A DNA stretch of 64,000 bases from Chalciporus piperatus (GCA_038093975.1 JBBPTG010000011.1:1-64000); one strand, 5' to 3'; positions 1-11,717 are shown, counted from the stretch's first letter. The notes: a model not told the origin generated them from the letters alone. A program made the numbers and translations.

Positions 1-42
1 TTCGCTCACTGAGCCGTTCTCGTTTTCTCCTCTTTCCTCAAG

Positions 43-1676
43 ATGAAGAAACAGTCCAAGACCCCCAAGATATACTGGGACAAAGCCCATGCCTCCCGCA
101 CTGATCGCATAATCGAATGGTGTAACGATAACCCAGAAAAACGACTCCGGCTCTTCTCTGATTCAACACAAGACGCGAAGGAAGAAGGACGGCACAAGAC
201 TCAACTTGCTAGTGCCCGGAAGACGCTCTACCAGGAACTTGCCCTGTATATTTTTGAATCGGAACCAGATTTTGCTGCTCTCGCGACAGACAAGCCTCAA
301 GTACTTGCGGCTGCTACCCAACGTCGGGTCACAACGTAAGCTTTGTTCTACCAACATCGATCTTACTAACTATACACTGGCACAGGCTTCGAACCAAGTA
401 CAACGAACAAATCAAGCGCTTGGGTCAGACGGGTGCTGGTCTGACAGTTGAAGACCTTGAAAAGGCGGACAGGACGAAGGGGTTGGTCGGTAAGTTAGCT
501 TTTTTCTCTTTCTGTCTGAGCTCACACACTGCAGATGATATCATCCGAGACTTTCCATGGTTCCCTTCCCTTCACGGGTGGTGGAGAACAAATCCCGCCT
601 ATAACACGACCTTCAGCACCGCGGATTCTGGACAAAACTTTGCAGGAAAAGCAGCCGCTCTCTTCAATTTAAAGCCAAGCCTATCGCTCTCTGGAGACTC
701 CGTCCCCACGTACCCTCCGCAACCACAACAAACCTCCTCAACCCCCGGCCCATCTAACTCCGCCTCTGTTGTCCCAGCTCACCCTGGTGTCGCACCAGCA
801 TCCCCCACTGCCACCCCATCAGAATCAGATCTCGAGGAAGGAGAGGTTCGTGAGGGTACCACTGGCATGGACAAACGGCCATCAGGATCTATCTTTGATG
901 ATCTAGATACAGCAGATGCCAACGACTTCGAAATGACCAACGTTCATCCGCCAAAGCCTCTCATCCTTCCCGCTCATCCATCAAACCCTTCGGCTGTTCC
1001 CGCTGTTCCCACTGGCATGTCCACTGGCACTGACTTCTCGCTTGACGACGATTTTCCCTCTCCGCCTCTTGCCATCATTTCGCTCAACGATGACTACATC
1101 CCACCCCGCCCACCTCGCCTCAACCCTAACCCTACCTTTGCAGGGAAGGAAAGGGCTGTACTCGTCAACAAGGAGTCGGGTGATTCCACCCCGGTTCACT
1201 CTGATGAGTCCGACTCCATAGAGGGTCCAGCAAGGAAACTTTTGGCGAGCCTTAAGCTCAAAAGGAAGACACCTACTCCCGAGTTCATGTCATCCGAAGA
1301 GTCGGACAAAAACTGGTTCTCGACTGACCCTGCTACCAGCACTAGTGCAACCAGCTCTTCACGCAAGCGCGCGCGTGCATCGCCTGTTGATCAGGCCGTC
1401 TCACAAGTCAGTGAGGTTACGCGGTCGATGTTTTCTGGCATCGCCTCGATGCAGATGCAAAAGGCCAAGGAGCGTCACGCTGATCGTGAACTCAAGCAGT
1501 GGTCACGTCAGGAGCGTCAGAAGGATAGCCAACAACAGCGCAGCCATGAACTAGCGTTATCTGAGCACCAGCTTCGAAAGATGGAATTGGAGATCGAGTT
1601 GCAGCGCTTGCGAGTTCAGGAGGAGGCCATGAAGCGCGGCTTCGCGACTGGTGAGAATACCTTACGTGGTCCTTGA
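43..1676 (+). CDS. SANT/Myb-like accessory protein of a Harbinger element
   Basis: Spliced as 43-335, 386-489 and 535-1676, giving about 512 residues. The N-terminus starts with basic residues, then a region around IYWDKAHASRTDRIIEWC that looks like the trihelix/SANT DNA-binding domain of Harbinger accessory proteins, which help transposase bind the element ends and enter the nucleus. The middle is rich in Pro and Ser with acidic patches (SDLEEGEVREG) and is probably disordered. The C-terminus (about residues 420-505) is a charged, Gln-rich coiled coil suited to dimerisation. Both introns are about 45-50 bp with standard GT-AG ends and preserve frame. It converges on the transposase gene, its expected partner. 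Domain identity is inferred from pattern and context, not from a search. Confidence 0.7.
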
Positions 1677-1699
1677 GTGTTGCTGTTTATCTTTTGTTG

Positions 1700-1915
1700 C
1701 AGTCGTACATCGTGATGTGCTTGTTATCTTTGTCCGTACTTCCAGGCCATAGCTACATATCTGTGCTCGTCTCGTTACATATCTGCGCTCGTCGTCGTTA
1801 CATCTCCGCACTTGTTGTTACATATCTGTGCTCATTGTCGTCGTTACATATTCGTGCTCGTCGTAGTTCGTCGTAGTTACATGTCCATGCTCGTCATAGT
1901 ACATGTCTGTGCCCT
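1700..1915. repeat. Degenerate minisatellite between the two transposon genes
   Basis: About seven imperfect tandem units built on TTACATATCTGTGCTCGTC, with unit length varying from roughly 20 to 33 bases and CGT-rich spacers of variable length. The array fills the gap between the convergent stop codons of the two transposon genes (1676 and 1936). An open frame runs through it, but that is a consequence of the repeat lacking stops. Confidence 0.8.
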
Positions 1916-1935
1916 CATGTTATGACACTACTTCA

Positions 1936-3500
1936 TCACCCCTCCAAGTGTTGGTGTAAGCTTTGAACAAGTCGTTGGCGGAATTGCTGCCCCTCTGTCC
2001 TCTGTGGACCCTCAACATTCTGATCTCTATCTTCCCCATCTTCCTCTAAGTCTTCATCACCATACCCCCCTTCTGCGTCTTCAGCATAAGCATGTGCTGA
2101 TGCCCCCAACCCAAGGCGTTCCTCTATATCGATTATCATGTTGTGGAGAATTAAGCATGATCGAACCCAGGCATTTGTATACTCAAGGTCTTCCTTGCTC
2201 TGGATCTGATTGCGGAGTTCACGTAATGATTGGAATCGATTCTTGATAGATCCGTAGAAGTGTTCTGTGCGAACTCGCACCTAAAGCCAAGATTAATTTG
2301 TATCTAATAGCAAAGAATATACATACTTTGGACAAGTAATAGTTGAAGGTTTTCTGAGCCCTTGATAGGCTGCCTTCCGTGGGCCTCTTGAAAGGAACTA
2401 CACACCATTTGTGACAGCCGTAAGCACTGTCTGCCCAAAGCCATTCGTCTTGACCAAAATACTGATCTGGGGCACGTGCAATTTGTGTCCGCTGGAAAGC
2501 AGTTGAATCATGCAGACTCCCGGGTATACCAATGGCATAATCAACGATTTGCAGGTTATGAGGGAAGATCACAACCTTGATGGAGAGCTGGTGAGCGATC
2601 TGATAAATAACCAATATCACATACCTGATTAGAGAGGGAATAGTTGGATTTGCGATCATAAAATCCTTCACCGTGCCAGCCAGGCTTTTGGAAAAGCTTG
2701 AATGGAGTTCCATCAACACATAAAAAAACCCCTTTCCATGCAGGACATGTTCTTTCCCTCACGTACTGCTGGGCCTTCGCCTTCGCCTCACGATCCGCCT
2801 GTTGATTGAGATCAAAGTGGATGAACCTATCGTGATGCTGCAAGATAGCGACCATCACTCGTTTATAGCAGTTATGAACAGTGCCTACAGAGACACCTGC
2901 CCACTCTGCCATATCGCGTGAGGTAGCAGCATTACCGTAATGACCTGCAGCATTCAGGAAAACTTTCAACTGCATGTCAACTGGTAACTGCTGCCTGGGG
3001 GAGTTGTTGGAAAAGATTGGATGATCCTCGATGATCTTGACGAGCTCATCGAAAACCTCTGGACAAACTCTCAGCTTACGCTGAAACTTCTCCGGATGAT
3101 CAACTCTCCACTCATCGAGGAGATCAATCTGTGAGATGCGAGCGGCAGGAGGACGTGGAAATAGAACACGCGCCCTAGAAACCTCATCCTCAAGTGCGGT
3201 GATTAACCCATGGAAGGTTATGGTCATCGCACGAGCTTGAAGATCGAGGGAGTCGGTAGAGTCAGCATTACCTGCTGAGGTGCTAGAATTGGAATCTGGT
3301 GTGCTGTCGGAGGAAGAGGAGGATTCAGACCCGGATGAAGTCTGAGAGGACTCGGATTCTGCTTCAGTGAGTGCCTGTTGAAGAATAGCCATGTATATAC
3401 CCAGCTCAAGCTGTTGCTTGGCCGTGGAGAGTGCTTCAAGAAGTTTCTGACGTTCAGAGACATGGGGCATGGTGGTTTGGGGGCCGAGTATCCCTTGCAT
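1936..3500 (-). CDS. PIF/Harbinger DDE transposase
   Basis: Spliced 3500-2625, 2575-2327 and 2280-1936 (introns 49 and 46 bp), about 489 residues; a start at 3470 (MPHVSE) is also possible. The N-terminal 100 residues are Ser/Glu-rich. A helix-turn-helix-like stretch (DMAEWAGVSVGTVHNCYKRV) follows. The catalytic domain is of the DDE_Tnp_4 type: first Asp in FLCVDGTPFKLF, second Asp in WLWADSAYG, and the Glu in RTEHFYGSIKNRF, with the family signature LHDSTAF between them. All three catalytic residues are present and no frame break is seen, so the enzyme could be active. It would cut and paste the element together with the SANT-like protein. The acidic C-terminal tail follows the conserved ILHNMIID motif. 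Confidence 0.9.
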
Positions 3501-3550
3501 CAGCCCTTATCATGATCTGCTCGAGTAGCGGCTGAGTTTCAAATATTGCA

Positions 3551-3672
3551 TTGCCACAGCACAGCATGGTGGCTGACATGTGATGCGGCTGTCCACATCG
3601 GAGATTCAAAATTCGCGCTGCCACAGCACAGCACTGCGGCTGTGCGAAGTTGAATCGGAGATTGAAATTTTC
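3551..3672. repeat. Subterminal direct repeats and hairpin of the transposon
   Basis: The 15-mer TGCCACAGCACAGCA occurs at 3552 and again at 3619. A second pair of direct repeats (ATCGGAGATT followed by c/g AAA) occurs at 3598 and 3654. GCACAGC and GCTGTGC at 3626-3645 can pair as a hairpin with a 6-base loop. Such short repeats near an element end are usual sites for transposase or accessory-protein binding; that role is inference. Confidence 0.55.
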
Positions 3673-3913
3673 ATTCATGTTTGCGCGCGACCTTACTTTC
3701 TACAACTCAACTTAACCTAATCTCGCTCTTAACTTCAATTCTGACACCCGCTATTGTCGGACTAACAGACTACTAACAGAGAATTTAGCGGTGACCTCAA
3801 CTCTCGCTGTACTCCTTTCCTACGACTACTCCTCGACGTTATCGTCCCTGCGCTTGTACTGGGCCTTGATGATTGCCCGAATCACAGAGAATGCCCTGCA
3901 CAACGCATCTCGT

Positions 3914-6330
3914 ATGAACCGTAGCTTTCGTTGTCGGACCCTCCTCACCCCCCGCCGAGCGTCCACATTAGTGACGATTCCTCCTTCGCCAGATGACAAG
4001 GAACTCGTCTCTCTATTCGATCAGCCACAGCATGTCGCGCAACACAAACCTCTATCTGTGTCTGGCATCTTTCAGCATCCAGAGTTGAAAACCCCTGCAG
4101 CCTTCAGCACGTTAGCCGAGTCGACTCTTGTGCGGGCCCAGTTGTTGACAGAGCGTATACTTGCCGCCAACCAGTCGCGCAGCGAGCTCTTCAAAGTAGT
4201 CAAGAACCTGGACAGGCTCAGTGACCTGTTATGCGGTGTTATCGACCTCGCAGAGCTTCTCCGAAACGCGCATCCTGATCCCGAATGGGTTCGGTGCGCC
4301 AACGAAAGCTATGAAAAGCTCTGCGAGTACATGAATGTCCTCAACACCCACGTTGGTCTCTATGAGGTGAGTTTGTCTCGTTCGCTCCTTGTGGTTACTC
4401 ATGCGAATAATCATAGATTCTCCGCATGGTTCTTCATGATCCCGAAGTTGTCCAGTCTCTCAGTCAGGAGGCCTACCAAACCGCCTTGATTTTTTGGAGA
4501 GACTTTGAGAAATCCGCTATCAAGCTACAACCGGAACAGCGAGAACGATTCGTTTCTCTCTCTTCCGAGATCCTCACTCTCGGTCACGAGTTTGTTACCC
4601 AGGCATCTGCACCTCGACCCCCAGCCACAATCGAGCCTTCGGAGTTGGATGGTCTGAAAGACCAGGGGATGGGTACAAGGCTCCGTCGTCAGGCATGGTC
4701 TACTCAGAAGAGTCTTCTTGTATATCCCGGCTCACATCAAGCATATATGATCATGACATCTGCTCCCAATGAATCTCCTCGACAAAAACTGTATATGGCC
4801 GCGCATACCAGCAGTCAACGACAAATAGAATGCTTGGAACAACTATTGCATGCACGCGCTGAACTGGCCCGACTGGTGGGGTGGGACAGTTATGCTGGCA
4901 TGACTCTCAACGACAAGATGGCGAAAACTCCAGGTGGGTAGTTTTGAACTAATTTCCTGCAATAACGTCTTGATACGATCCAACCAATCCAGAAAACGTC
5001 AGTCAATTCTTGGATACATTTCTAGACCGGACAGCAATCCATGCTCGCAGCGCGTTGCATACACTACGGCTGCGGAAACAATCACATCTCAATACGGATA
5101 CACTACCTATCATTCAAGCCTGGGATAGACCATTTTATTGCCCGCCAGAACCACCGGAACCACCCGTACCGTTACCCTCTCTCTCCCTTGGACGTGTATT
5201 TATGGGTCTCTCGCGACTCTTCAAGCACCTCTACGGTATATCGTTGCGGCCAGCAGAAGTAGCCTCTGGAGAGGTCTGGCATTCAGATGTTCACAAACTA
5301 GAAGTCGTAGATGAGGATTCTGGCGTCATCGGCTGGATATACGCCGACCTCTTCGCCCGGCATGGCAAGTCATGCGGAGCAGCTCACTATACAGTCCGCT
5401 GTTCTCGACGGACAGATGACGACGACGAGGCCGGCGATCTCACCCTCACGAACGCCGAGGGGTCTCTCGCTTCGTCATGTAGCTTCGAAGCCGTCAAACG
5501 CCACAAACTGCGCAATGTGCACGGAGAATACCAACTTCCCCTGGTCGTTCTATTATGTGAATTTGCTCGCCCCACGATCGCCCGGGGACCCACATATCTT
5601 GAATGGCATGAAGTCCAGACCCTATTCCATGAAATGGGCCACGCCATGCATTGTAGGTCATTTCGTCGTTCGTTTGTCACGAGGGGGGACTGATGATGCT
5701 GTAGCGATGATCGGTCGAACAGAGTATCACAACGTTGCTGGTACCCGCTGCGCAACCGACTTTGTGGAGCTGCCATCCATTCTCATGGAATGTTTCCTCA
5801 ACTCCCCCAAAGTTCTCTCCCTATTCGAAGAGGATGGTTCGTCTATAATGAACCAGACGGGTAACCATCACGAGGACCCGTGCACGTTCATCGACACGCA
5901 TGGGAGCATCTTGCTCTCTGTACTAGATCAGATCTATCACTCCCCTGCCGCCCTGGAGCCAGGGTTTGATTCAACAGTCGCCCTGGCGAATCTGTACAAC
6001 TCTCGCGGTCTCATCCCACACGCACAAGGAACCTCCTTCCAAACTCAGTTCGGTCATTTGTATGGATACGGAGCAACGTATTATTCGTATCTCTTTGACC
6101 GCGCTATCGCATCGCATGTTTGGCGAAATATTTTCTCGGAGGAACCGCTCAATCGTGAACTTGGGGAAAAGTATAAGGCGGAGATTTTACGATATGGAGG
6201 GGGCAAGGATCCTTGGCAGATGCTTGGTGCGTTGTTGAACGCACCGCGTCTTCAGGAGGGGGACGAGGAGGCCATGAGGGAGGTCGGTAGATGGAGAGTA
6301 GAGGAGGGGCCTGTGGCTGAGCGACACTAG
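3914..6330 (+). CDS. mip1: Mitochondrial intermediate peptidase (M3 family)
   Basis: Spliced 3914-4366, 4417-4933, 4993-5652, 5705-6330, giving 751 residues, close to fungal Oct1/MIP. This zinc metallopeptidase removes an octapeptide from some imported mitochondrial proteins after the processing peptidase has acted. The N-terminus ([20 protein letters not shown]) is a basic, Arg-rich mitochondrial presequence. The zinc site HEMGH lies at residues 536-540, and the downstream glutamate region ([13 protein letters not shown]) is conserved. The three introns are 50-59 bp and all preserve frame. MIP next to the HD genes is the hallmark gene order of the mushroom matA locus. The ATG at 3914 was chosen because upstream in-frame codons offer no better start and the presequence begins there. 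Confidence 0.95.
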
Positions 6331-6530
6331 TATTTGTAATTGGCCGAAGCTCTGTATTGACATAACATATCGATAGCAATACACAGCAGGATGCGACAGC
6401 AGATAACAATGCGAGACGTGTAGACAACCTAGTAATATGCATACACATGCGAGTGAGAGATCCAATAGGTATAATAATAATGATATGCTGGTAGATTATT
6501 GTAACGAGGTGCGTATAAGGATGAGATGTT

Positions 6531-8639
6531 CATCTGGAATCGAAATCAGCCAATTGAACACGAGCGCAATAAAAGAGCACTTACATGGCAATACCTTCTG
6601 ACTGCAGTTCCCTTTCCATTTGTCGGACAGCTTCTTGCATCGCCTGTAATTGATGTAGTTTTGCTTGCTTTGACGTTGATGAATGATCGCTCGACGAGGT
6701 AGCTGGTGGGATAGTCGTAGGTATCACTTTAGGGAGTTGTAGAACAGATAGATCAATTTCGGAAAGTGGTTGAGAGTCGACATAGGGTTGGGGGAATATG
6801 CAATCAATGGTGGGTTCAAACGTTTGCTCGCTATTGAGAAGGGTAGTCCAATCGATAGGCTGAGAAACGTCGGACGACAATGGAAGTTCGTGAGGGGAGT
6901 CCGTGTCCAAGGGTATTATCGGTTGTTGAATTGTCTCAAAACACCCGACGTATTGGTCACTGCCTATAGACTGCAACAAGTTTTCAAGGTCAACTAGATC
7001 TGGTGATGAAGTTTGGGGGACTTGAACGACTAGCAAAAACATTAAGCAATTGTCGAAACTTCAAGAAAATAAAGAGGCCTACAAGGTGTGGAAGCCTTGG
7101 ACGAGCGTCTTTGCAAGTCCTGGGGTAGGCTGTAATTGCTGAATAATTCTATTTCCCACTGCGTTGAATGGTCGGGTTCAATGGCATCGACAGGAGGTGG
7201 GAGAGCGAAGAGGGCATCGAAATTGGTGTTGAACCATTCGTCGACAGAATATTCACTTTCTAGGTGAGGTCGTGGAAGAGGATCCGAGACAACATGGAGG
7301 CGCGGGCGTGAACGTGCTGGGATATCATGCGCATCGGTAGCTGATAGACGCCGCTTGCGTGAGGTTGCAGAACTCGTGCAAGTCTGGGTGATTGATACGG
7401 GGAACGGTGCCCGACCATAGAAGTCGCTGTCTACGCTGGTCGGCGGAGAAGATAAACTGGATGCAGACGAGGAGGTACTGGATGTAGATGAGATACCAGA
7501 GCTAACGGAACATGAGTACGGTGACGTAAATGCCAAAGGAATTCAACGTACCGCAAACGTTTGGTGGGCCTTGGGGTAGATGTGGGAGGGGAAGCGTCAT
7601 TGAATTCTGAAGACGATGAACGCCGCTTGCGACCGGCCAAAATCGGAGGCGATACATCCTCTTCATCTTCGCTCTCATCGGTGAGGGATTCGTCGAGGGT
7701 AGGCACCGGAGATGAAGAATGCGAACGCTGGGGAGAGGGATAGCAATCCTGTTCCGCGAATTTCGCAGGAAGCTGCGAAGGTAGAATACCTTCGTCTTGA
7801 GGTGTCCCCCTTTCCCGCTCCACGACGTTCATCTGGCGCCGTTTTTCATCATCCAACTGTGTCCTATCCACCTCCGAAACATTCTTCACCACCAAATCAA
7901 GTTCTCCGGCGAGGGCACTTTTCGTAAACAACGAAGAATACAAACCTTCTGCATTGACTCTCATCGCGATGAAGGCATGAACTAGATCTGGTGGGAATGT
8001 ATGATGAAGATCAGCAGTGGCTAAGATCTTTGACGCAGCGTCCACGGCGTCAGATCGAGAGTTGCGGAAGTGGTCCCGGCATATTGTTGTCCAGCCCATG
8101 CGGCGTCGCGCATTGGCGAACCAAGAGCTAATGGTGCTGACGGGACAACCAGAGGATCGAGCCAACGAGCTTTTGATGTCGCTGGAAGGGTACGGATTCT
8201 GTAGATTCTGGAGCAACCAATCGTAGGCAGGAGGGAGGAAAGGGGGGGAAATTTCGTGATCTTCGTTCCGAGAAGATGAGATATCCGTAACAGGTGGGGA
8301 CCCGCGAGCGCGACGAGTGCGAGAATACGAGACAGCATCCGAAATCTGGACAGCCTCGAAGCCTCGAAGTATCGCCTCCACACCCTCATGTAGTTCATTG
8401 GTGAGTTCTTGGTGCTTTTGGGTGATGTCAAGGTAACATCGGGCGATAACATCGATGCGCGACGCGACACTACGCCCAATGCTAACCGTCTCGTCGTCGA
8501 GGTCTTGTTGGGCGACGGCGTGAGAGAAGTCCGATTCAAGGGTAGCCCAAAACGTATCAAGATGTTCCTCGCCTTGCAGGAGACTCTCCACAAAGTCGTC
8601 CTCCGCACGGAGTAGACGGTCACGAAGGTCTTGAGTCAT
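6531..8639 (-). CDS. HD1: HD1 mating-type homeodomain transcription factor
   Basis: Exons 8639-7552, 7501-7083 and 7029-6581 encode 651 residues. Residues 1-110 are a helical region of the kind that gives allele-specific dimerisation. The homeodomain (about 132-183) is atypical/TALE-like, with NPYP in the first loop and WFANARRRMGW in the recognition helix; it marks the HD1 class. Two basic clusters (GRKRRSSS with PTKRLR, and SRKRRLS) resemble a bipartite nuclear signal. The C-terminal half is Ser/Pro-rich and ends in a short coiled coil. Transcription diverges from HD2. The stop at 6581-6583 lies inside a perfect GTAAGT donor; splicing a 51-bp intron (6534-6584) would only change the last residue from Met to Ile and end at 6528-6530, so the last base given is approximate. 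Confidence 0.92.
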
Positions 8640-8838
8640 GTTGAAAAGTGGATTGCAGTGATGGTGAGGTGATGAACTGGAAGTTGACTGGAAGTATATA
8701 TATGGACGCTATACATGTGCGCAAGACAATGCGGAGTGTAGATTCATGTAGCAAATAACAACCAACAAATCGTTATGCGAACAATGGTACTAAGATACAT
8801 ATACTCACAAGCTTGCAAACCCATCTAGCATCCTTCGA
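8640..8838. promoter_or_regulatory. Shared HD1/HD2 divergent promoter
   Basis: Only 199 bp separate the two HD start codons, so both genes must be driven from here. A TATATATAT stretch at 8695-8703 is suitably placed (about 55-60 bp upstream) for the HD1 gene on the minus strand. No equally clear TATA box faces HD2. I did not find a convincing repeated operator. Confidence 0.7.
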
Positions 8839-10460
8839 ATGACTGTGGTCGAGCAACAGCCTTTTTCTGTTAACGATATTCTTGCGCGCATACTATCGCA
8901 TTCCAATAACATTCTCAAATCCCTTCCTCAACCTACGCGCTTTGCGACTTCCCCAGCCTGCCAGGTTCATGTCGATCTTCCCGAACCACCATCATTACTC
9001 CCTCACCTCGTCGCAGCAGGTTCTCGGTTAGACGTAGCTCAGGCAATGCACGAGGCATATTACCGGCGGGCCTTCGAGTTCCGAGAACAGTCTCTCGCAG
9101 CAATTTCCGGTGCCTGCTCAAGGCTCGCATATCCTGGCTCCTCCGACGAGACTGTTATCACTACGTTCACGCAACTTTATCTGAAAAACTTCGATCTTTG
9201 GATTAGGGAAGGCGTGTCCATGCTCCAATGTAAGGAGTCCAGCTGCTTGAGTAATGGCGAAGCTGTCGTATCCAAGACGTCCAGGTCGTTTAACCACGTA
9301 TGTTGGGTGAACTGGTTTCTCATTATCTTGACTTAATGGTCGTTATTCCAGCAATATGTGCCTTTACTGGAACATTTTTTCGAGGAGAATCCATTCCCTA
9401 CGCATGCCGATAAGGTTTTCCTCGCCAAAAAGTCTGACATGACTTACCGTCAGATCCACGTATGGGTCCGTCCTGTCCTTGCACTATGAGATTTTATTGC
9501 ATGCTCATTCGTTCTGTTAGTTCCAGAATCGGCGCAATCGTACGAAGAAGGTTTTGCATAGAAAACCACTATCAGAAGGAGCCACCCTTCCACTCGACAC
9601 ACTTATTCAGAAGATGGGGAAGTTTGCAGTTCCCCCCAACCGCAACCCAGACCCGCCATCAAGCGAGCAAACAGCACCCGTATGTTACCTTACGTGACCC
9701 CTAAACCAGAGGCTGACCCCAATTCAAGCAGGGTCCTCGTGCAGAGGTGTGCAATGTCCTCGAGGGTGTTGCCCCTCCTCACGCCTTTCCCGCACCCTAC
9801 CGATCGACATGCGCATACGACCCTTTCCCGAGCGTTCCTGTGTTTCTCGCTCCTGAATGGCCGCGGAGCACGGTGCCCTCGTCCGAGCGGCCATCCAAAT
9901 GTGTCGCCGATGTCGACGAGCTAATCGCAACGTTCTCTCGATTGAACGTGTGGGATGATTCTTTCAGTCGATCTCGACGCAAGGCAGGGAAGGTGCCGGG
10001 TTATTGTTATGCGGCTGTCTCAGCTATCACAATCACGCCTTCCTCCGCTCCACATCCTGCTTGTATTCGCAAACCCATTGACGCGCCCGTGCCCCGCACC
10101 ACCTTTCAATCAATACGGGCGACAACTTCCTCGTCCCGCGTGTTTGGGTCACCCAGCCCGCAATCACCTATGGCAACGCTCGTTCCGAAAGCAACTCGAC
10201 GTAATTTTGCAACACTACCTAAGCGATCTCCACACCCCCCTTTCACGCAGCATCGGGAAACGTTTGGTAACTCAGCGTCATCCCGGTCGTCTAGTTCTTC
10301 CTCGAGATCGTCGTCATTTAGCTCCCAAGGTTCATTCCAAGATGCGAACTTCACTTTCAGCTCACGGTCGAATTCATCCTCCGCTTCCACGACACCAGAA
10401 ATTTCGCCTTCCCCGCTGACCCTCCCCGGTGACGGACTAGACGATCCGTTATTCACCTGA
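8839..10460 (+). CDS. HD2: HD2 mating-type homeodomain transcription factor
   Basis: Exons 8839-9297, 9352-9465, 9521-9679 and 9732-10460 give 486 residues with three 52-55-bp introns. A typical 60-residue homeodomain runs from about residue 150 to 206 and contains WFQNRRNRTKK; an intron falls between W (191) and FQNRR. The N-terminal 150 residues carry the variable, probably dimerising part. The C-terminal half is Ser/Pro-rich with a long Ser run near residue 430. HD2 proteins supply the main DNA-binding activity of the HD1-HD2 heterodimer formed between compatible mates, which controls dikaryon growth and clamp formation in mushrooms. Divergent from HD1; only one HD pair is present here. 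Confidence 0.93.
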
Positions 10461-10814
10461 CACGTTGCTCGTTACCGGGTACACACGAGCTGGGTGATTG
10501 GGTCTACTCCTTGCAATCACCCTGGCTGTGGCGATTTTCGCCCTCCGAACGCTACAGCGCGATTTTGCTGCATGTATGTATTATGGTAGCATGAGTCCCA
10601 GCACTAGTGTACGCGTATTCCTTAGACGCTGTAACGCTGTACGCATAAAGCCCCATGCATATATCTACCACTCTGGAAAGAAGTGTGGTTACCTGACACT
10701 GCTAAGGTTCGCAATTTGCGAGCTCTGCCTGATAGTGATGATCGACAATCCTCTCATGGTTAGAAAACGATTTACGACTCGGATGTACATTTATGGCACA
10801 AACAACTAGAGTGT
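10461..10814. other. Intergenic region between HD2 and the next gene
   Basis: The 3' ends of HD2 and the minus-strand gene at 10815 face each other here. A 103-codon open frame (10498-10809) has no recognisable protein character. I see no RNA gene or repeat. Confidence 0.5.
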
Positions 10815-11717
10815 TCATCCAAAACGACTCTTTAATAACTGGACATGGGGAGTGAGTAAGGCAGGTGAGGTAACGTTCTGCGGGACTTACGCTTCCTCCC
10901 AGCGACAGCATGCTCCCGAGTCCTCCACTGTTAGAGCCACCGACGAAAGCTGAAAGCTGCTGCTGAGCCACAAGCTTTGCCAGAGTCATTGCAACACCGT
11001 TCATCATGCTTTGGTTTGCCTCACCACCACCCGCACTCTTCCCTACCTGATTCATGACCAAACCCATGAGCTGGTTTCCTCCACCCCCGCTCATAGCGCC
11101 GGTTATGAGGCTGGCGACGTCGATTCCTTTGTTCGACGAGACAGCGGAGAGAGCCTATCGAAGACATCAGCCAGAGTTGTGGGCTTTCGGATGTCACATT
11201 ACCTCAGTGATCATGCCGCTATACTGTTGATCATCCTCCTTCAATTCCTCGTGGTGCTGTTGCTGTAGGTGGCAAGATAAGATCAACTCGACACGCACAG
11301 AAGAGCGATCGCTCTTACAGGGTTGTTGCGAACGTGCTGCATCGCTTGAGCGATCGAGTCTTTATGTTCGTCGTCGACGTGGCCGATTACCTCGTCGGTG
11401 TCGACTAGGAAACACACGTTACGACTGCAATCAAGATCCGATTTAGAGGTAATGGTACTCACAGCCGCCCTGTGGTTGCTGCCTGTGATGAGGAGTGTTG
11501 TACTCTTGCCCACTAGTCTTGCGGGCAGGCTCATCTAGGAAATTGTCGCAGATCGGCATCATGATCAGCAGGGGTGATTTCGATCATTGGTCCTTACCAT
11601 CTTCGCCACCCCCGGCGGTAGCTGCAGAAAGGACTTTTTCGGCGAGACCAAAGAAAGACGACTAGGCGCATATTAGCCAGCGTGAAGCGAGGGGAGGGGG
11701 AACGCTGCACTCACCAT
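10815..11717 (-). CDS. Small Gly/Ser-rich protein in beta-flanking-gene position
   Basis: Seven exons encode about 190 residues. The first exon is the ATG alone (11715-11717), followed by a GTGAGT intron to 11662; later exons end with 10890/10839 spliced out and a stop at 10815. The protein starts SSFFGLAEKVL, has a His/Gln-rich linker, an acidic helical part (DTDEVIGHVDDEHKD), then small-residue-rich helices with GGGG and SGGLGSMLSLGG. No enzyme motif, signal peptide or membrane segment is evident. Its place directly beyond HD2 is that of the conserved beta-flanking gene of Agaricomycetes, and the composition fits that kind of protein, but I cannot confirm orthology from memory. Function unknown. 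Confidence 0.65.

Larger units (their letters stand above)
1..3690. mobile_element. PIF/Harbinger-type DNA transposon (left end may lie outside window)
   Basis: Two convergent genes, a SANT/Myb-like protein (plus strand) and a DDE transposase (minus strand), form the two-gene layout typical of PIF/Harbinger elements. Both frames are intact after splicing, so the element may be recent. The right edge is placed at about 3690, after short subterminal repeats and a hairpin and before the MIP leader. I could not identify a terminal inverted repeat pair or a 3-bp target duplication: the left terminus is either in the first 42 bases or before the window. Boundaries are therefore approximate; the class assignment rests on the transposase. 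Confidence 0.75.

Noticed and set aside
1673..1876. 67-codon frame over the minisatellite
   Set aside because: The frame is open only because the repeat unit has no stop codon.
10498..10809. 103-codon frame after HD2
   Set aside because: Composition (many Cys, Arg, Tyr) is unlike a coding exon and it sits in the 3' flank of HD2.
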